64,000 nt of DNA from Hartmannibacter diazotrophicus (GCF_900231165.1 NZ_LT960614.1:1796550-1860549), one strand, 5' to 3'. Shown: positions 6,865 through 16,418, numbered from the stretch's first letter. The notes: generated by a model from the letters alone, not told the origin. Numbers and translations: made by a program.

Positions 6865-9800
6865 CACACCGCCTCCCGCTCGCCGATGCGTTCGACCGGG
6901 TGGCGCTCCAGCACCTTGGCGAGGATCGCCGCCCCGGTCGTATCGGTCGGCACGAACATCCGCAGCTTCCACGAGATGATCTCGTGGAACAGGCCATAGG
7001 TCCGCAGGCGATCGCGCATGGCGTCGGTGAAGCCTGACAGCTCGATGCGGTTGGCGCCCATCACTCGGACGCGGCGAAGCTGGAGACCCTCGGTCAGATC
7101 GAGGATGGTCTTGCCGTCCATCAGCGCCATGAACGCGTCGTCGGGCGTCAGGGTTGACGTGTTGGTCGCGAGCGCGCCAGCCACCCAAGCCGGGGAGACG
7201 CGGCGGCCGACGATGCGCTCGCCGTCATCTGTCTGGAGTCGATAGACCCGTGTCGACTCGTTGGGCAGCCGTTTCCAGATCGGCAGCAAGAGCCCGCTAA
7301 CGACTTGGATGGTGCTGTCGGCATATTCCGGTACCTCAGCCGCCTCGGCATCCCATGCCGCTGTGAAGGCGATCCGCTCCGCCTGCACCCAATGGGTCTC
7401 GTCCATCACCTTGATGGGAATGTTATGCGCCTCCATCGGTCGGATCAGCCGCACGCGCCGTTCGATCTCGCCATCGTCCAGCATGATGCTGGTGGTTGGT
7501 ATCTGCACGGCGGCGCGGCCCGAACGCTCGTTGATCAGCAGTTTCGCGCCCGGGTCGTCGAGATGATCAAGCGCCTCGGCCAGCGTCACGGGACGGTTGC
7601 GCTGGCGCTGGGTGATGGTCAGCAGCCGGGCCTCGGCTCCGGTGCCGGGATGAACGTGGATGGTCCGTCGATCCGTGACGATGAAGCTCTCGGCCTGCAG
7701 CGTCTCCAGCCCGACATCATAGCTGCCGGAAGCAATGGCGCCTTCGATCTTGGCGTTCAGCAGCCGCTCGAACGCCGCGAACAGGACGCCCTGAAGGTCG
7801 ATGGTCAGCGCCAGCAACCTGTTCAGGAAGGTGGTGATCGGCGGCAGTTCGTCCTTGATGCCGGTGGAATCCATCAGCGAGAGGCCGGTGGCGTCCTCGA
7901 ACATCTGGAGCGAGCAGCCGTCGACCTTGCCGCGCACCAGCAGCAGGTAGAGCTGCCGCAGGGCGTCGCGGGCGTAGTGCGATTCCAGATTATCCTCGGG
8001 CCGGAACAGACCCTGGCCACCGGTCTGGCGCTGGCCGCGTGTGATCGCGCCGAGGGTGTCGAGCCGGCGGGCGATGGTCGACAGGAAGCGCTTTTCGGCC
8101 TTCACGTCGGTCGAGATCGGCCGGAACAGCGGGGGCTGCGACTGGTTGGTCCGGTTGGTGCGGCCCAGGCCCTGAATGGCGGCGTCGGCCTTCCACCCAG
8201 GCTCCAGCAGATAGTGGACGCGCAGCCGCTGGTTCCGCGCCGACAGATCGGCGTGGTAGCTCCGCCCGGTGCCGCCGGCGTCGGAGAAGATCAGGATGCG
8301 CTTCTGATCATCCATGAAGGCTTGCGTCTCGGCCAGATTGGCCGAAGCGGCACGGTTCTCCACGGCAAGGCGGTCGATGCCGCCGGGGCTGGTCTTGCGG
8401 ACGATGCGGCGCGAGCGCCCTGTCACCTCCGCCACGACATCGGTGCCGAAGCGCTGGACGATCTGATCGAGCGCGCCGGGAACCGGCGGCAGCGAAGCGA
8501 GCCGCTCGATCAGCCGGTCACGACAGGCAACGGCGTCGCGGCTCTCGACCGGCTGGCCGTCGCGAAACACCGGTCGCGACGACAGGTTGCCCTCGCTGTC
8601 GGTGAAGGGCTCATAGAGCTGCACCGGGAAGGAATGGGCGAGATAATCCAGAACGTATTCGCGCGGGGTGATGTCCACTCGGACGTCATCCCATTCCTCG
8701 GTGGGGATTTCCGCGAGACGGCGCTCCATCAGGGCCTCCCCGGTCGACACGATCTGGATCACGGCGGCATGGCCGTCGGCCAGGTCCTGCTCGATCGACC
8801 GGATCAGGGTCGGCGTCTTCATGCTGGTGAGGAGATGACCAAAGAAGCGCTGCTTGGCGGACTCGAAGGCCGAGCTGGCGGCGGACTTGGCCTGCCGGTT
8901 CAGCGTGCCCCCGCTGCCATCAGGGCCGCCGGTGATGTTGGCGGCCTGCATTGCGGCGTCGAGATTGTTATGAATGACGGCGAATGCCCCGGCATAGGCG
9001 TCATAGATGCCTGTCTGCTCAGGCGTAAGCTGGTGCTCGACCAGTTCGTATTCGACGCCGTCATAGGAAAGCGACCGCGCGGTGTAGAGGCCGAGTGAGC
9101 GCAGGTCGCGGGCCAGCACCTCCATCGCCGCCACGCCGCCGCCCTCGATCGCCTCGACGAATTCGGCGCGGGTCGAGAACGGGAAGTCCTCGCCGCCCCA
9201 GAGGCCGAGGCGCTGGGCATAGGCGAGATTGTGGACCGTGGTGGCGCCGGTCGCCGAGACATAGACGATGCGCGCATTAGGCAAGGCGTGCTGGAGCCGG
9301 AGACCAGCACGGCCCTGCTGCGAGGCGGCGACGTCGCCGCGTTCGCCCTTGCCGCCAGCGGCGTTCTGCATGGCATGGCTCTCGTCGAAAATGATCACTC
9401 CGTCGAAGTCGGAGCCCAACCATTCGACGATCTGCTTGACGCGGGAAAGCTTCTCGCCGCGGTCGTCGGACCGTAGCGTGGCATAGGTGGTGAATAGGAC
9501 GGCTTCCGAGAGCGTGATGTCCTTACCCTGCGGGAAACGCGACAGCGGCGTGACCAGCAGCCGCTCCATGCCGAGCGCCGACCAGTCGCGTTGCGCATCC
9601 TCCAGCAGTTTGTCGGATTTGGAGATCCACACCGCCTTGCGGCGGCCCCGCATCCAGTTGTCGAGGATGATGCCGGCCGACTGGCGACCCTTGCCCGCGC
9701 CGGTGCCGTCGCCAAGCATGAAGCCCCGGCGGAAGCGCACGGCGTTCGGCGCATCGTCGGGCGCGGCCGAGATGACGTCGAAAGTCTCGTCGAGCGTCCA

Positions 9801-11201
9801 CGACCCGGCGAGGAAGTCGGAGTGCGCCTCGCCGGCGTAGATGATGGTTTCGAGCTGGGCGTCCGAGAGAAGCCCTTCGGTAACGATGTTGGCGGGCAGC
9901 CGGGGCCGGTAGCTCGGCCTGGGCGGCGCGACCGAGGCCATCGCCACGGATTGCACCAGCTTGGTCGGGTGGGCCTGAGCACCGGGAATACGGATCGCCT
10001 GCAATCCGTATTCTTCATAGATCGCGTCGGTGATCCGGCCGTTTTCGGCGGGCGTCCAGTCCACGGGTTCATAGGCGAGTTCGACGCCTTCCGGCTCGAT
10101 GAACGCGGGCGTGGCGGGCGCGGCAGTGGTGCGGGCGAGGTATCCGCGAACGGTGCGGGGCGACGCGGCGGACGCCGAGGTTGTCACTGGCGGGAGGGTG
10201 GCAGTCGGACGCGGCGGAACCTGCGTCTCAATCCAGCCGAGCAGCGTTTCGATGTCCGGCGCGATGCCGGGCGAAGCGGGAAACGCCGCCCGATCGTCGG
10301 CCGGCAGCTTGTCAATGACCGTCAGCCTCGTGTCGATGGTCGTGCCGTGCTTGGCATAAACTGAGCCATCGACGGCCGCGGTGAAGACGATGCGGCCACG
10401 CTCCTGAAGCCGGACGAAGGCCGCTGCCCAAGCCGGATGCTCGGGGCTGAAGTTGGCACCGGTAATCGCTACCAGCCGCCCGCCACCGGCAAGCCGGGCC
10501 AGCGCTGAAGCGATGTGGTGGTAGGCGGCGTCGGCCACCCGGCCGGAGACGTTAGCCATCGCGGAGAACGGCGGGTTCATCAGCACCACTGACGGGGTGG
10601 CACCCAGCGCGAGATGATCGTCGATCTGGGCCGCGTCGAAGCGGGTGACGGCAATGGCCGGAAACAGCGCAGCGAGCAGATCGGCTCGGGTCTCGGCCAG
10701 TTCGTTGAGGAGGAGCGTTCCGCCTGAAATCTCGGCCAGGACGGCGAGCAGGCCGGTGCCAGCCGAGGGCTCCAGCACGATGTCGCCAGCGGCAATGGAG
10801 GCGGCCACCACTGCGGCGAGGCCGAGCGGCGCCGGCGTCGAGAACTGCTGGAGCGCCTGCGATTCTTCCGAGCGCCGCGTATGCGTCGGCAGGAGCCCGG
10901 CGATCTTCCCAAGAGCGGAAAGACGTGCAGCCGGAGATGCGGCCTTACGAAAAAGTGCCTTTCCGTATTTGCGCAGGAAGAGGACTGTCGCGACCTCGCA
11001 GGCCTCATAGGCCGCCTTCCAGTCCCAGGCGCCGCTGGTGTCGGATGCGCGGAAGGCCGCTTCCATCGCTGCACGGAGGAGCGCGGCGTCGATGCGCTGG
11101 CCGCGTTCGAGATAATCGAGAAGCTGCTGCGCCACGGCGAGGATCGGGGACGCACGGGTGACGGGCGCGGCCGGAAGGGCCACGGGAGACAGAATGTTCA
11201 T
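6864..11201 (-). CDS. Giant N6-methylase / strawberry-notch-type helicase fusion
   Basis: 1445 aa. Residues about 130-290 look like an N6-adenine methylase fold: VLEPSAGTGLLAVLAEI (AdoMet loop) and VVLMNPPFS (NPPF catalytic motif near residue 207). From about residue 480 a strawberry-notch type superfamily 2 helicase begins, with Walker A GDGTGAGKGRQ (near 495), DESH Walker B (near 602) and the arginine-finger region LGRTNRTNQSQPP (near 1013). The ATG at 11201 has GAGG upstream. This is a hallmark ICE backbone gene in Alphaproteobacteria, co-transcribed with Toprim. It may modify or protect incoming element DNA; that is inference. Confidence 0.9.
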   Translation of the reverse strand: MNILSPVALPAAPVTRASPILAVAQQLLDYLERGQRIDAALLRAAMEAAFRASDTSGAWDWKAAYEACEVATVLFLRKYGKALFRKAASPAARLSALGKIAGLLPTHTRRSEESQALQQFSTPAPLGLAAVVAASIAAGDIVLEPSAGTGLLAVLAEISGGTLLLNELAETRADLLAALFPAIAVTRFDAAQIDDHLALGATPSVVLMNPPFSAMANVSGRVADAAYHHIASALARLAGGGRLVAITGANFSPEHPAWAAAFVRLQERGRIVFTAAVDGSVYAKHGTTIDTRLTVIDKLPADDRAAFPASPGIAPDIETLLGWIETQVPPRPTATLPPVTTSASAASPRTVRGYLARTTAAPATPAFIEPEGVELAYEPVDWTPAENGRITDAIYEEYGLQAIRIPGAQAHPTKLVQSVAMASVAPPRPSYRPRLPANIVTEGLLSDAQLETIIYAGEAHSDFLAGSWTLDETFDVISAAPDDAPNAVRFRRGFMLGDGTGAGKGRQSAGIILDNWMRGRRKAVWISKSDKLLEDAQRDWSALGMERLLVTPLSRFPQGKDITLSEAVLFTTYATLRSDDRGEKLSRVKQIVEWLGSDFDGVIIFDESHAMQNAAGGKGERGDVAASQQGRAGLRLQHALPNARIVYVSATGATTVHNLAYAQRLGLWGGEDFPFSTRAEFVEAIEGGGVAAMEVLARDLRSLGLYTARSLSYDGVEYELVEHQLTPEQTGIYDAYAGAFAVIHNNLDAAMQAANITGGPDGSGGTLNRQAKSAASSAFESAKQRFFGHLLTSMKTPTLIRSIEQDLADGHAAVIQIVSTGEALMERRLAEIPTEEWDDVRVDITPREYVLDYLAHSFPVQLYEPFTDSEGNLSSRPVFRDGQPVESRDAVACRDRLIERLASLPPVPGALDQIVQRFGTDVVAEVTGRSRRIVRKTSPGGIDRLAVENRAASANLAETQAFMDDQKRILIFSDAGGTGRSYHADLSARNQRLRVHYLLEPGWKADAAIQGLGRTNRTNQSQPPLFRPISTDVKAEKRFLSTIARRLDTLGAITRGQRQTGGQGLFRPEDNLESHYARDALRQLYLLLVRGKVDGCSLQMFEDATGLSLMDSTGIKDELPPITTFLNRLLALTIDLQGVLFAAFERLLNAKIEGAIASGSYDVGLETLQAESFIVTDRRTIHVHPGTGAEARLLTITQRQRNRPVTLAEALDHLDDPGAKLLINERSGRAAVQIPTTSIMLDDGEIERRVRLIRPMEAHNIPIKVMDETHWVQAERIAFTAAWDAEAAEVPEYADSTIQVVSGLLLPIWKRLPNESTRVYRLQTDDGERIVGRRVSPAWVAGALATNTSTLTPDDAFMALMDGKTILDLTEGLQLRRVRVMGANRIELSGFTDAMRDRLRTYGLFHEIISWKLRMFVPTDTTGAAILAKVLERHPVERIGEREAV

Positions 11202-11306
11202 GGGGGGACCTCGGGAGAGCGGAAGGGACAAGCCCGGCGGCGCTCTCTCTCGACCGCCCGGACTCGATCCGTCCCGGCCGTCCTCTCCCTCTCGTCCGCT
11301 GACATG

Positions 11307-11336
11307 AAAAAAGCGCCCGACCGTGAGGCCGGGCGC
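11307..11336 (-). terminator. Rho-independent terminator
   Basis: On the minus strand a 10-bp stem (GCGCCCGGCC / GGTCGGGCGC, one G-T pair) with loop TCAC is followed by TTTTTT. It ends transcription from the hypothetical gene at 11350-11751 and separates it from the helicase transcript. Confidence 0.85.
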
Positions 11337-11349
11337 GCATGGTCGGGAA

Positions 11350-11751
11350 TCATCGCACACCGCCCTCAGCTAGCCACCGGCCGGTGCTGATCCACTCGAT
11401 CGTGCGGCCGGTGGAGAGATCGAGCAGATGGGCGCCGCCGGAGAAACCGTCAACGACGGGTTCTGAGGCGACGCCGGCCCACTGAAAGCCCCATGTGCCG
11501 GTGAGCGCGAATGTCTCCGCGCAGCGGGTGACGAAGGTTATCAGTAATTGCGGATCGGCGGTTCCGGGGTCGCGAAGCCAGAGGCGTGTCGCGCCGTGTT
11601 CGGGCGTGAGCGAGAGCAGGAACGGCTCGGCGGGCGGGTCCTCGCGACCGTTTTCGGCCATCAGCGCGGTGTAAATGTCGAAGGCCCGCGCGACATTGGT
11701 GACCGTGCCGACGTCGAGCAGGCAGGAGAAGCGGGTGAGATATTCGGCCAT
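11350..11751 (-). CDS. Conserved ICE-backbone hypothetical protein
   Basis: 133 aa, soluble and acidic, beginning MAEYLTRFSCLLDVGTVTNV and ending IEWISTGRWLAEGGVR. No named domain or catalytic motif is visible; the alternation of strands and the FLLSLTPEHGATRLWLRD segment suggest a small alpha/beta protein. It is flanked by two strong minus-strand terminators (11769-11796 and 11307-11336), so it must have its own promoter or rely on readthrough from the ParB-like gene. It lies in the conserved helicase-ParB interval, so it is probably a backbone gene of the element. Confidence 0.65.
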   Translation of the reverse strand: MAEYLTRFSCLLDVGTVTNVARAFDIYTALMAENGREDPPAEPFLLSLTPEHGATRLWLRDPGTADPQLLITFVTRCAETFALTGTWGFQWAGVASEPVVDGFSGGAHLLDLSTGRTIEWISTGRWLAEGGVR

Positions 11752-11768
11752 GTCAGGCTCCTGAAACG

Positions 11769-11796
11769 AAAAGAGCCCGGCGCTGGGCCGGGCTCT
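11769..11796 (-). terminator. Rho-independent terminator after the ParB-like gene
   Basis: AGAGCCCGGC and GCCGGGCTCT form a perfect 10-bp stem with a 5-base loop; TTTT follows on the minus strand. It sits between the ParB-like reading frame and the hypothetical gene. Confidence 0.85.
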
Positions 11797-11849
11797 GAGT
11801 GGATGAGATTGGAAGTTGCGGAGCGGCCGAAGCCGCCCCGCGAGCCCGC

Positions 11850-13993
11850 TCATTCGGCGGCGACGAGGTGACGTTCGTCGTCCTCGCCATCGGCCGGCGA
11901 TTCCGAGTCGTCGTCGGTGCTGAGAAAGTCGGGCAATTCGGATCCCTCGGCTTCTTCGCCACCACCCGCGTCCGATGCCGGATCGCCGTCAACGCCGGCA
12001 AGCCGAAGCGGCTCGGGCAGCCAGCCGCTGTCGGCCAGGAGACGCGCGGCCTCTTTGGCCATATCGCCCTTCTTCAGATGGTCGATAAGCTCTGCCGCCC
12101 GTTCGCCAGCGCCTTCCCGGACGGCTTCGAGGATGCGCGGCTTGGTGACACGGCTGAGGTAATTGCCGAAGGTCGGGCGCCACCCGGCTTCGACGATGTC
12201 GAGCCCGGTCGCCCGCGTCAGGCGGTCGGCCTGCGCGAGCCTCATGTCGAGCGTGTGCTGCGACACGCCGCCCGCGCTGTGCGGGTTCGGCCGCTCATAA
12301 AGCGCGTTCACGCCATAGCTGACGCAGTGTGCCAGCAGCGCCATGCGGCTGGCGTCGTCGAGCCCGGCGAGCCAGTGCCAGAGGGCGTCGTCGTCCTTCG
12401 GGATGTCGGCGGCCCATGCATCGTGACGCTCCTGCACGGCCCGCGCGGAGGGGCTGTCCTTCAGCGCCTCGTCCTGAACGGGGAAGAAGATGTGCTTCAC
12501 CCCCGCTTCCATGGCGCCCGTGTACATGCGGGTCATGAAGTTGTCCGAGACCAGCTTGTGGAGAAGCGCCGTCATGGCGATGTGCGGATTTTCCGCCACG
12601 GCATTGCGCAACGCGAGGGTGCGGTAGGCGGTCAGCTCGACGACGAGGCGTTCGGGCAGCGGCTTGATCCCGTCGTCCTCATCGTCGTCATCGGGCTCGG
12701 CAGGTTGGCCGCCGATGGTGATGACGGCGCGTTGCGCCGACGGGCGATTGGCGTCGACGGATTCGGTGTCCGTCTCCGATCCTTCCTCACCATCGGTCCG
12801 GACCTGAGGCACATCCTCGGGCCGGACGAAGCCGCGATCGACCGAAAGCGATCCGTTGGCGTCGATGCTGACGAAGACGCCGGCGATGGCGATGTCGGCC
12901 GGGTCGAAGTGCTCGGGCCGGTCTTCGAAGGCTGCCAGAGCCGTCTCGATTTCGCCGAGACGCTCGTCGATCTCATCGGGCAGTTCGTCGGCGTCCTGAT
13001 ATTCCGCTTCGAGCCTGACCTGCTCGGCGGTGAGCCCTCGATGGTCGCCTGTTCCTCAGTCGACAGATCGACCGGCGTGCCGGAGACCTCGTGAAGACCA
13101 CGCACGGCGTCGTAGGGGAAGCTGACCGCGACCTCAATCCACTTCCAGCCTTCAGTGGCGATCGCCTCGGCCTCGGCCTTCAGCTTCTCGGCGACGAGGC
13201 GATCGAGAAGCCCGACGTCCTGCAGCCAACCGCCATCGTCGGCCTGGAACAGGTCGCGCATGACCACGCCGCCAGCCGCCTCGTAGGCTTCGATGCCGAG
13301 GAAGACAGCACGCTTGTCGGAGGCGCGCACCGTGGCCTCGGTCAGCATGCGCCGGATCTGATAGGGTTCCTTTGACCAGGCGTCCTTGATCGCGTCCCAG
13401 ACCTGGGTCTGACGCTCGTGATCTTCGGAGACGGTGAAGGCCATGAGCTGCTCCAGCGTCATGCTGTCGTCGGCATAGACGTCGTGCAGCGCGGGCGACA
13501 CGGTTGCGAGGCGCAGCCGCTGCTTGACCACGTTGACGGGTACGAAGAACGCCGCGGCGATCTCCTCCTCGGTCATGCCCTTGGTCAGCATGTCGTGGAA
13601 GGCGCGGAACTGATCGAGCGGATGGAGCGGCGCGCGCTCGATATTCTCGGCCAGCGACACTTCCTCCGGGAGGATGGCGCCGCCGCGATCGCGGACCACG
13701 CAGGGGACGGGCGCGACCTTGGCGAGACGCTTCTGCTTCACCAGCAGTTCGAGTGCGCGGAAGCGGCGGCCGCCGGCGGGCACCTCGAACATGCCGGTCT
13801 CAACGCCTTCGGCGTCAACGACGGGGAAGACGCTGAGGCTCTGGATCAGGCCGCGCCGGGCGATCGAGGCCGCGAGGTCTTCGATCGAGACGCCGGCCTT
13901 CACGCGCCGGACGTTGGACTGGCTGAGCACCAGCTTGTTGAAGGGAATGTCGCGCGAGGACGACAGGATGATCTTCTGAACGGCAGTAGCCAT
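11850..13993 (-). pseudogene. ParB/RepB-like partition protein gene, split by a frameshift
   Basis: The first frame (13993 to about 13037) encodes a ParB N-terminal domain with HTH: RDIPFNKLVLSQSNVRR, GGRRFRALELL, SLAENIERAPLHPLDQFRAF and the helices EEEIAAAFFVPVNVVKQRL. After STEEQATIEG the frame turns serine/proline-rich. The natural continuation (LTAEQVRLEAEYQDADELPD) is in another frame and runs to 11850, giving a protein of about 710 aa with an acidic C-terminus. One missing base near 13035-13039 explains the break. ATG 13993 is preceded by GCGGAG. Such ParB-like proteins maintain or process alphaproteobacterial ICEs. It may be a genuine mutation, an assembly error or, less likely, programmed slippage. 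Confidence 0.8.
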
Positions 13994-14008
13994 CGGGATT
14001 TACTCCGC

Positions 14009-14052
14009 GACGGGCGGCCGAGAGACTCTCTCTCAACCTCCAACCCGTCACG
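14009..14052 (-). promoter_or_regulatory. Conserved hairpin leader of the ParB-like gene
   Basis: On the minus strand, GACGGG and CCCGTC arms (14044-14049 and 14009-14014) enclose a second stem AGAGA/TCTCT. The shape and much of the sequence recur before the DUF932 gene at 15378-15420. GGAG and the start codon follow directly, suggesting a structured 5-prime leader or shared protein-binding site. Confidence 0.5.
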
Positions 14053-14123
14053 AAGCGAAGCGCCGCCCTCTTCCTCTAAAGGGGGCAGCGCCACGAACCG
14101 GCAAACCTGAAAGGTTCGGAAGC

Positions 14124-14163
14124 GCAAAGCCGGAGACGCGGAAAACCGCGTCCCCGGCTTTGC
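14124..14163 (-). terminator. Long hairpin just after the DUF932 stop codon
   Basis: GCAAAGCCGG and CCGGCTTTGC pair (10 bp), then an internal 2x2 bulge and ACGCGG/CCGCGT with an AAAA loop. No T-run follows, so it is a processing or stability hairpin, or a Rho-assisted stop, rather than a classic terminator. Confidence 0.45.
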
Positions 14164-14168
14164 GGAAA

Positions 14169-15362
14169 TCAGGCGGCTTGATCGAGCAGCTTCTTGGCCT
14201 TGCCCTCCATATCGAGGCGGGCGTCCTGATGGGGCTTGTCGCGTGCGACGGCGGTGATGCCCTGAACGAAATCGAAGATGCTCTCGGGAGGGCGGCCTTC
14301 CTCGGCCAGCACCCTGTCGATGATCTTGCCGGTCTCGGCCTTGGAGAGGCCGCGCCGACGCAGGAAGTCGGTGCGGTCTTCGTCCGTTCTCGCGACGATC
14401 CGTTCGCGGGCCGCCCTGATGCCGTTGACGAATGGCAAGGGCGAGGAGTTCGCAAAGTTCAGTAGCGCCGGGGCCGCCTCGTGCGCGAAGCGATTGGCGG
14501 CATATTTGGAGTGGCGGATGGTGATTTCCTCGAAATCCTCCACGCCCCACAAATTGCGATTCTGGCAGACCGCGCGCAGATAGAAGCTCGCCATGCCGAG
14601 CGTCTTGGCGCCGACCTCGGAATTCCAGCAATAGAAGCCCCGGAAATAGAGGTCGGGCGATCCGTCCGGCAGTCGGCCGGCCTCGATCGGGTTCAGGTCG
14701 TCGACCAGGAACAGGAAGACGTCCCGGTCGGAGGCATAGAGCGTGGTCGTGTCCTTGGTAATGTCCACGCGCGGATTGTAGATCCCGGTCGACCAGTCGA
14801 GCACGCCCGGCACCTTCCAGCGGGTGTCGCCCGTGCCGTTGCCGGCAATGCGCTGCACCGCCTCGATCAGTTCGTGATCGTAGATGCGGCCATAGTCCGG
14901 GCCAGTGACGGCGCGCAGTTCGACACGGCCAGTATCGGTTTCGAGCGTCTTGATCTGCTCGGCCCGATTGGAGGTCAGGCCGTATTGCAGGTTGATGGCG
15001 GCAAGTGCGGCTGGGAGCTGCCTGAGATAGGCGGCGGGAGCGCCGACCAGGCTGGCGAGTTGTCCGAAGGACCAGTGTGTCGGCGCGACTGCCGCATCCG
15101 TGCCCGGCAGGATGAGGGCCAACCGCGCCGAATCGTTGCGGTTCGCCTCGACATGGATGAGCGCGCTCTCCACCACCCGCGTCCGGCTGCGTTCGGTGCG
15201 GTCGCGGACCGTGTGGGCCAACTCGGACAAGGAAAGGTAGCGCTCGTCGGCCGGACGCGAGAACCACTCTGACGAGACGCGGCCGACCCGCTCGCCACGG
15301 CCGACATCGACCTTGTAACCGCCGCTGGTGTCACGGCGCGCATTGAGGACCTGCATATTCAT
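14169..15362 (-). CDS. DUF932 domain-containing protein
   Basis: 397 aa DUF932 protein, a family common on plasmids, phages and ICEs and often annotated as phage/plasmid-like. Recognisable parts are RYLSLSELAHTVRDRTERSR, APAAYLRQLPAALAAINLQY, GPDYGRIYDHELIEAV and the aromatic DLYFRGFYCWNSEVGAKTLG segment. The function is unknown to me. I chose the ATG at 15362, with GGAG about nine bases upstream; ATGs at 15377 and 15356 are possible. It is separated from the ParB-like gene by a hairpin but shares a near-identical leader, suggesting joint control. Confidence 0.85.
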   Translation of the reverse strand: MNMQVLNARRDTSGGYKVDVGRGERVGRVSSEWFSRPADERYLSLSELAHTVRDRTERSRTRVVESALIHVEANRNDSARLALILPGTDAAVAPTHWSFGQLASLVGAPAAYLRQLPAALAAINLQYGLTSNRAEQIKTLETDTGRVELRAVTGPDYGRIYDHELIEAVQRIAGNGTGDTRWKVPGVLDWSTGIYNPRVDITKDTTTLYASDRDVFLFLVDDLNPIEAGRLPDGSPDLYFRGFYCWNSEVGAKTLGMASFYLRAVCQNRNLWGVEDFEEITIRHSKYAANRFAHEAAPALLNFANSSPLPFVNGIRAARERIVARTDEDRTDFLRRRGLSKAETGKIIDRVLAEEGRPPESIFDFVQGITAVARDKPHQDARLDMEGKAKKLLDQAA

Positions 15363-15377
15363 GGGACCAATCTCCAT

Positions 15378-15420
15378 GACGGGCGTCAGAGACCTCTTCT
15401 CCGACCTTCAACCCGTCACG
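15378..15420 (-). promoter_or_regulatory. Conserved hairpin leader of the DUF932 gene
   Basis: GACGGG/CCCGTC arms (15412-15417 and 15378-15383 on the plus strand) with a partly conserved GAGA..TCTCT interior match the ParB leader at 14009-14052. The remaining 15421-15669 interval holds no recognised gene and probably carries the minus-strand promoter. Confidence 0.5.
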
Positions 15421-15669
15421 GGAAACAAGTCCACTCTCTCACTCTCAGCGGGGTGTTGCGGGGCAGCCGCCTCGCAGAAGGGGTCGGTCGAGACCAAAGG
15501 CTCGGACGCAGGGGAAGGCTTTCCCCTCCCGGTGCGGATGTACAAGGTGACCCGGTGAGCAGTCGTCGCTGTTGGCTCAGGGGTCCGTTTGAGGCGAACG
15601 CGTGTCGTAGAGCGGCAGCCTCTTCTACCTGGCACCTTTCCTCGCCATGCGAAAAATGATACAAATCCT

Positions 15670-15700
15670 CGGATAGTAAGTCCTATGTTCCGAGTATCCG
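15670..15700 (+). promoter_or_regulatory. Candidate AbiEi operator
   Basis: CGGATA (15670-15675) and TATCCG (15695-15700) form a perfect inverted repeat 16 bp before the AbiEi start. AbiEi antitoxins repress their own operon by binding inverted repeats, so this is a reasonable operator. Confidence 0.45.
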
Positions 15701-15716
15701 TATCGTGCCATCATCC

Positions 15717-16322
15717 ATGTCCCAACGCCAGATTGCCCATACCGTGCTGACCGCGCGCGGCATTTCGCGCCTGGCAGAGCTGCGCGAGGCGGGCGTAACA
15801 GCCGCCACCATGAGCCGCATGGAACGCGACGGCGAGGTGCTTCGGCTCGCGCGAGGACTTTATCAGCTTTCCGACGCGCCCCTCGACGTTCACCATAGTC
15901 TCGCAGAGACGGCCAAACGGATTCCCAAGGGCGTCGTTTGCCTCGTTTCGGCCCTGGCTTTTCATGGTCTGACGGATCAGCTCCCAAGGCAGGTTTGGCT
16001 CGCCGTGGGTCAGAAGGACTGGTCCCCGAAACCCGAAGGCACGCCCATTCGGCTGGTACGTTTCACAGACCGTCTGCTGACGGAGGGTGTTGAAACCCAT
16101 CCTGTCGAGGGGGTAACCGTGAAGGTCTTCGGCGTCGCAAAGACGATCGCCGATTGCTTCCGGTATCGGAACAAGATTGGCCTGTCCGTGGCGATCGAAG
16201 GCCTTCAGGAAGCACTGCGCCAGCGCAAGACGACGCCGGGCGAGATTGCCAGGCAGGCTGAGCGAGGAACGGTCGCCACGGTCGTTCGGCCCTATCTCGA
16301 GGCACTGACCGCCAATGGCTAA
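15717..16322 (+). CDS. Type IV toxin-antitoxin AbiEi family antitoxin
   Basis: 201 aa. The N-terminal winged HTH is clear (ARGISRLAELREAGVTAATM, then SRMERDGEVLRLARGLYQLS), followed by the AbiEi C-terminal domain with KGVVCLVSALAFHGLTDQLP and GVAKTIADCFRYRNKIG. AbiEi is a transcriptional repressor and antitoxin against the nucleotidyltransferase AbiEii. The ATG at 15717 is preferred; an in-frame GTG at 15705 exists. The stop overlaps an ATG at 16315 where the toxin gene should begin, but that gene is only a stub. The antitoxin is thus orphaned, yet intact, and could still repress or protect in trans. Confidence 0.85.
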   Translation: MSQRQIAHTVLTARGISRLAELREAGVTAATMSRMERDGEVLRLARGLYQLSDAPLDVHHSLAETAKRIPKGVVCLVSALAFHGLTDQLPRQVWLAVGQKDWSPKPEGTPIRLVRFTDRLLTEGVETHPVEGVTVKVFGVAKTIADCFRYRNKIGLSVAIEGLQEALRQRKTTPGEIARQAERGTVATVVRPYLEALTANG

Positions 16323-16384
16323 GGAGATCGAGAATATCGGCTCCTCAGTTTGCGCCCCGCCTGTCGCAGATTGCCAAAACGAGG
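16315..16384 (+). pseudogene. Remnant of the AbiEii toxin gene
   Basis: An ATG overlapping the antitoxin stop by 8 bp opens MAKEIENIGSSV, the usual beginning of AbiEii nucleotidyltransferase toxins. A frameshift follows, and the next frame gives PRLSQIAKTR, matching the expected continuation, then stops at 16385. Everything after about 23 codons, including the catalytic domain, is gone. HipB promoter sequence begins within 50 bp, so a deletion joined the two modules. Confidence 0.7.
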
Positions 16385-16418
16385 TGATGGTGGACCGGGC
16401 GGGCGCGGACTAGAATTC

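Noticed and set aside
6864-7188. N-terminal extension of the Toprim protein into the helicase gene
   Set aside because: The TGATG junction and the start of family similarity place the real start at 6864.
7305-9098. 597-aa plus-strand reading frame
   Set aside because: It lies antisense to the conserved helicase part of the 1445-aa protein; composition is that of a high-GC shadow, with no domain.
11799-13094. 431-aa plus-strand reading frame
   Set aside because: Antisense to the ParB-like C-terminus; no family-like sequence.
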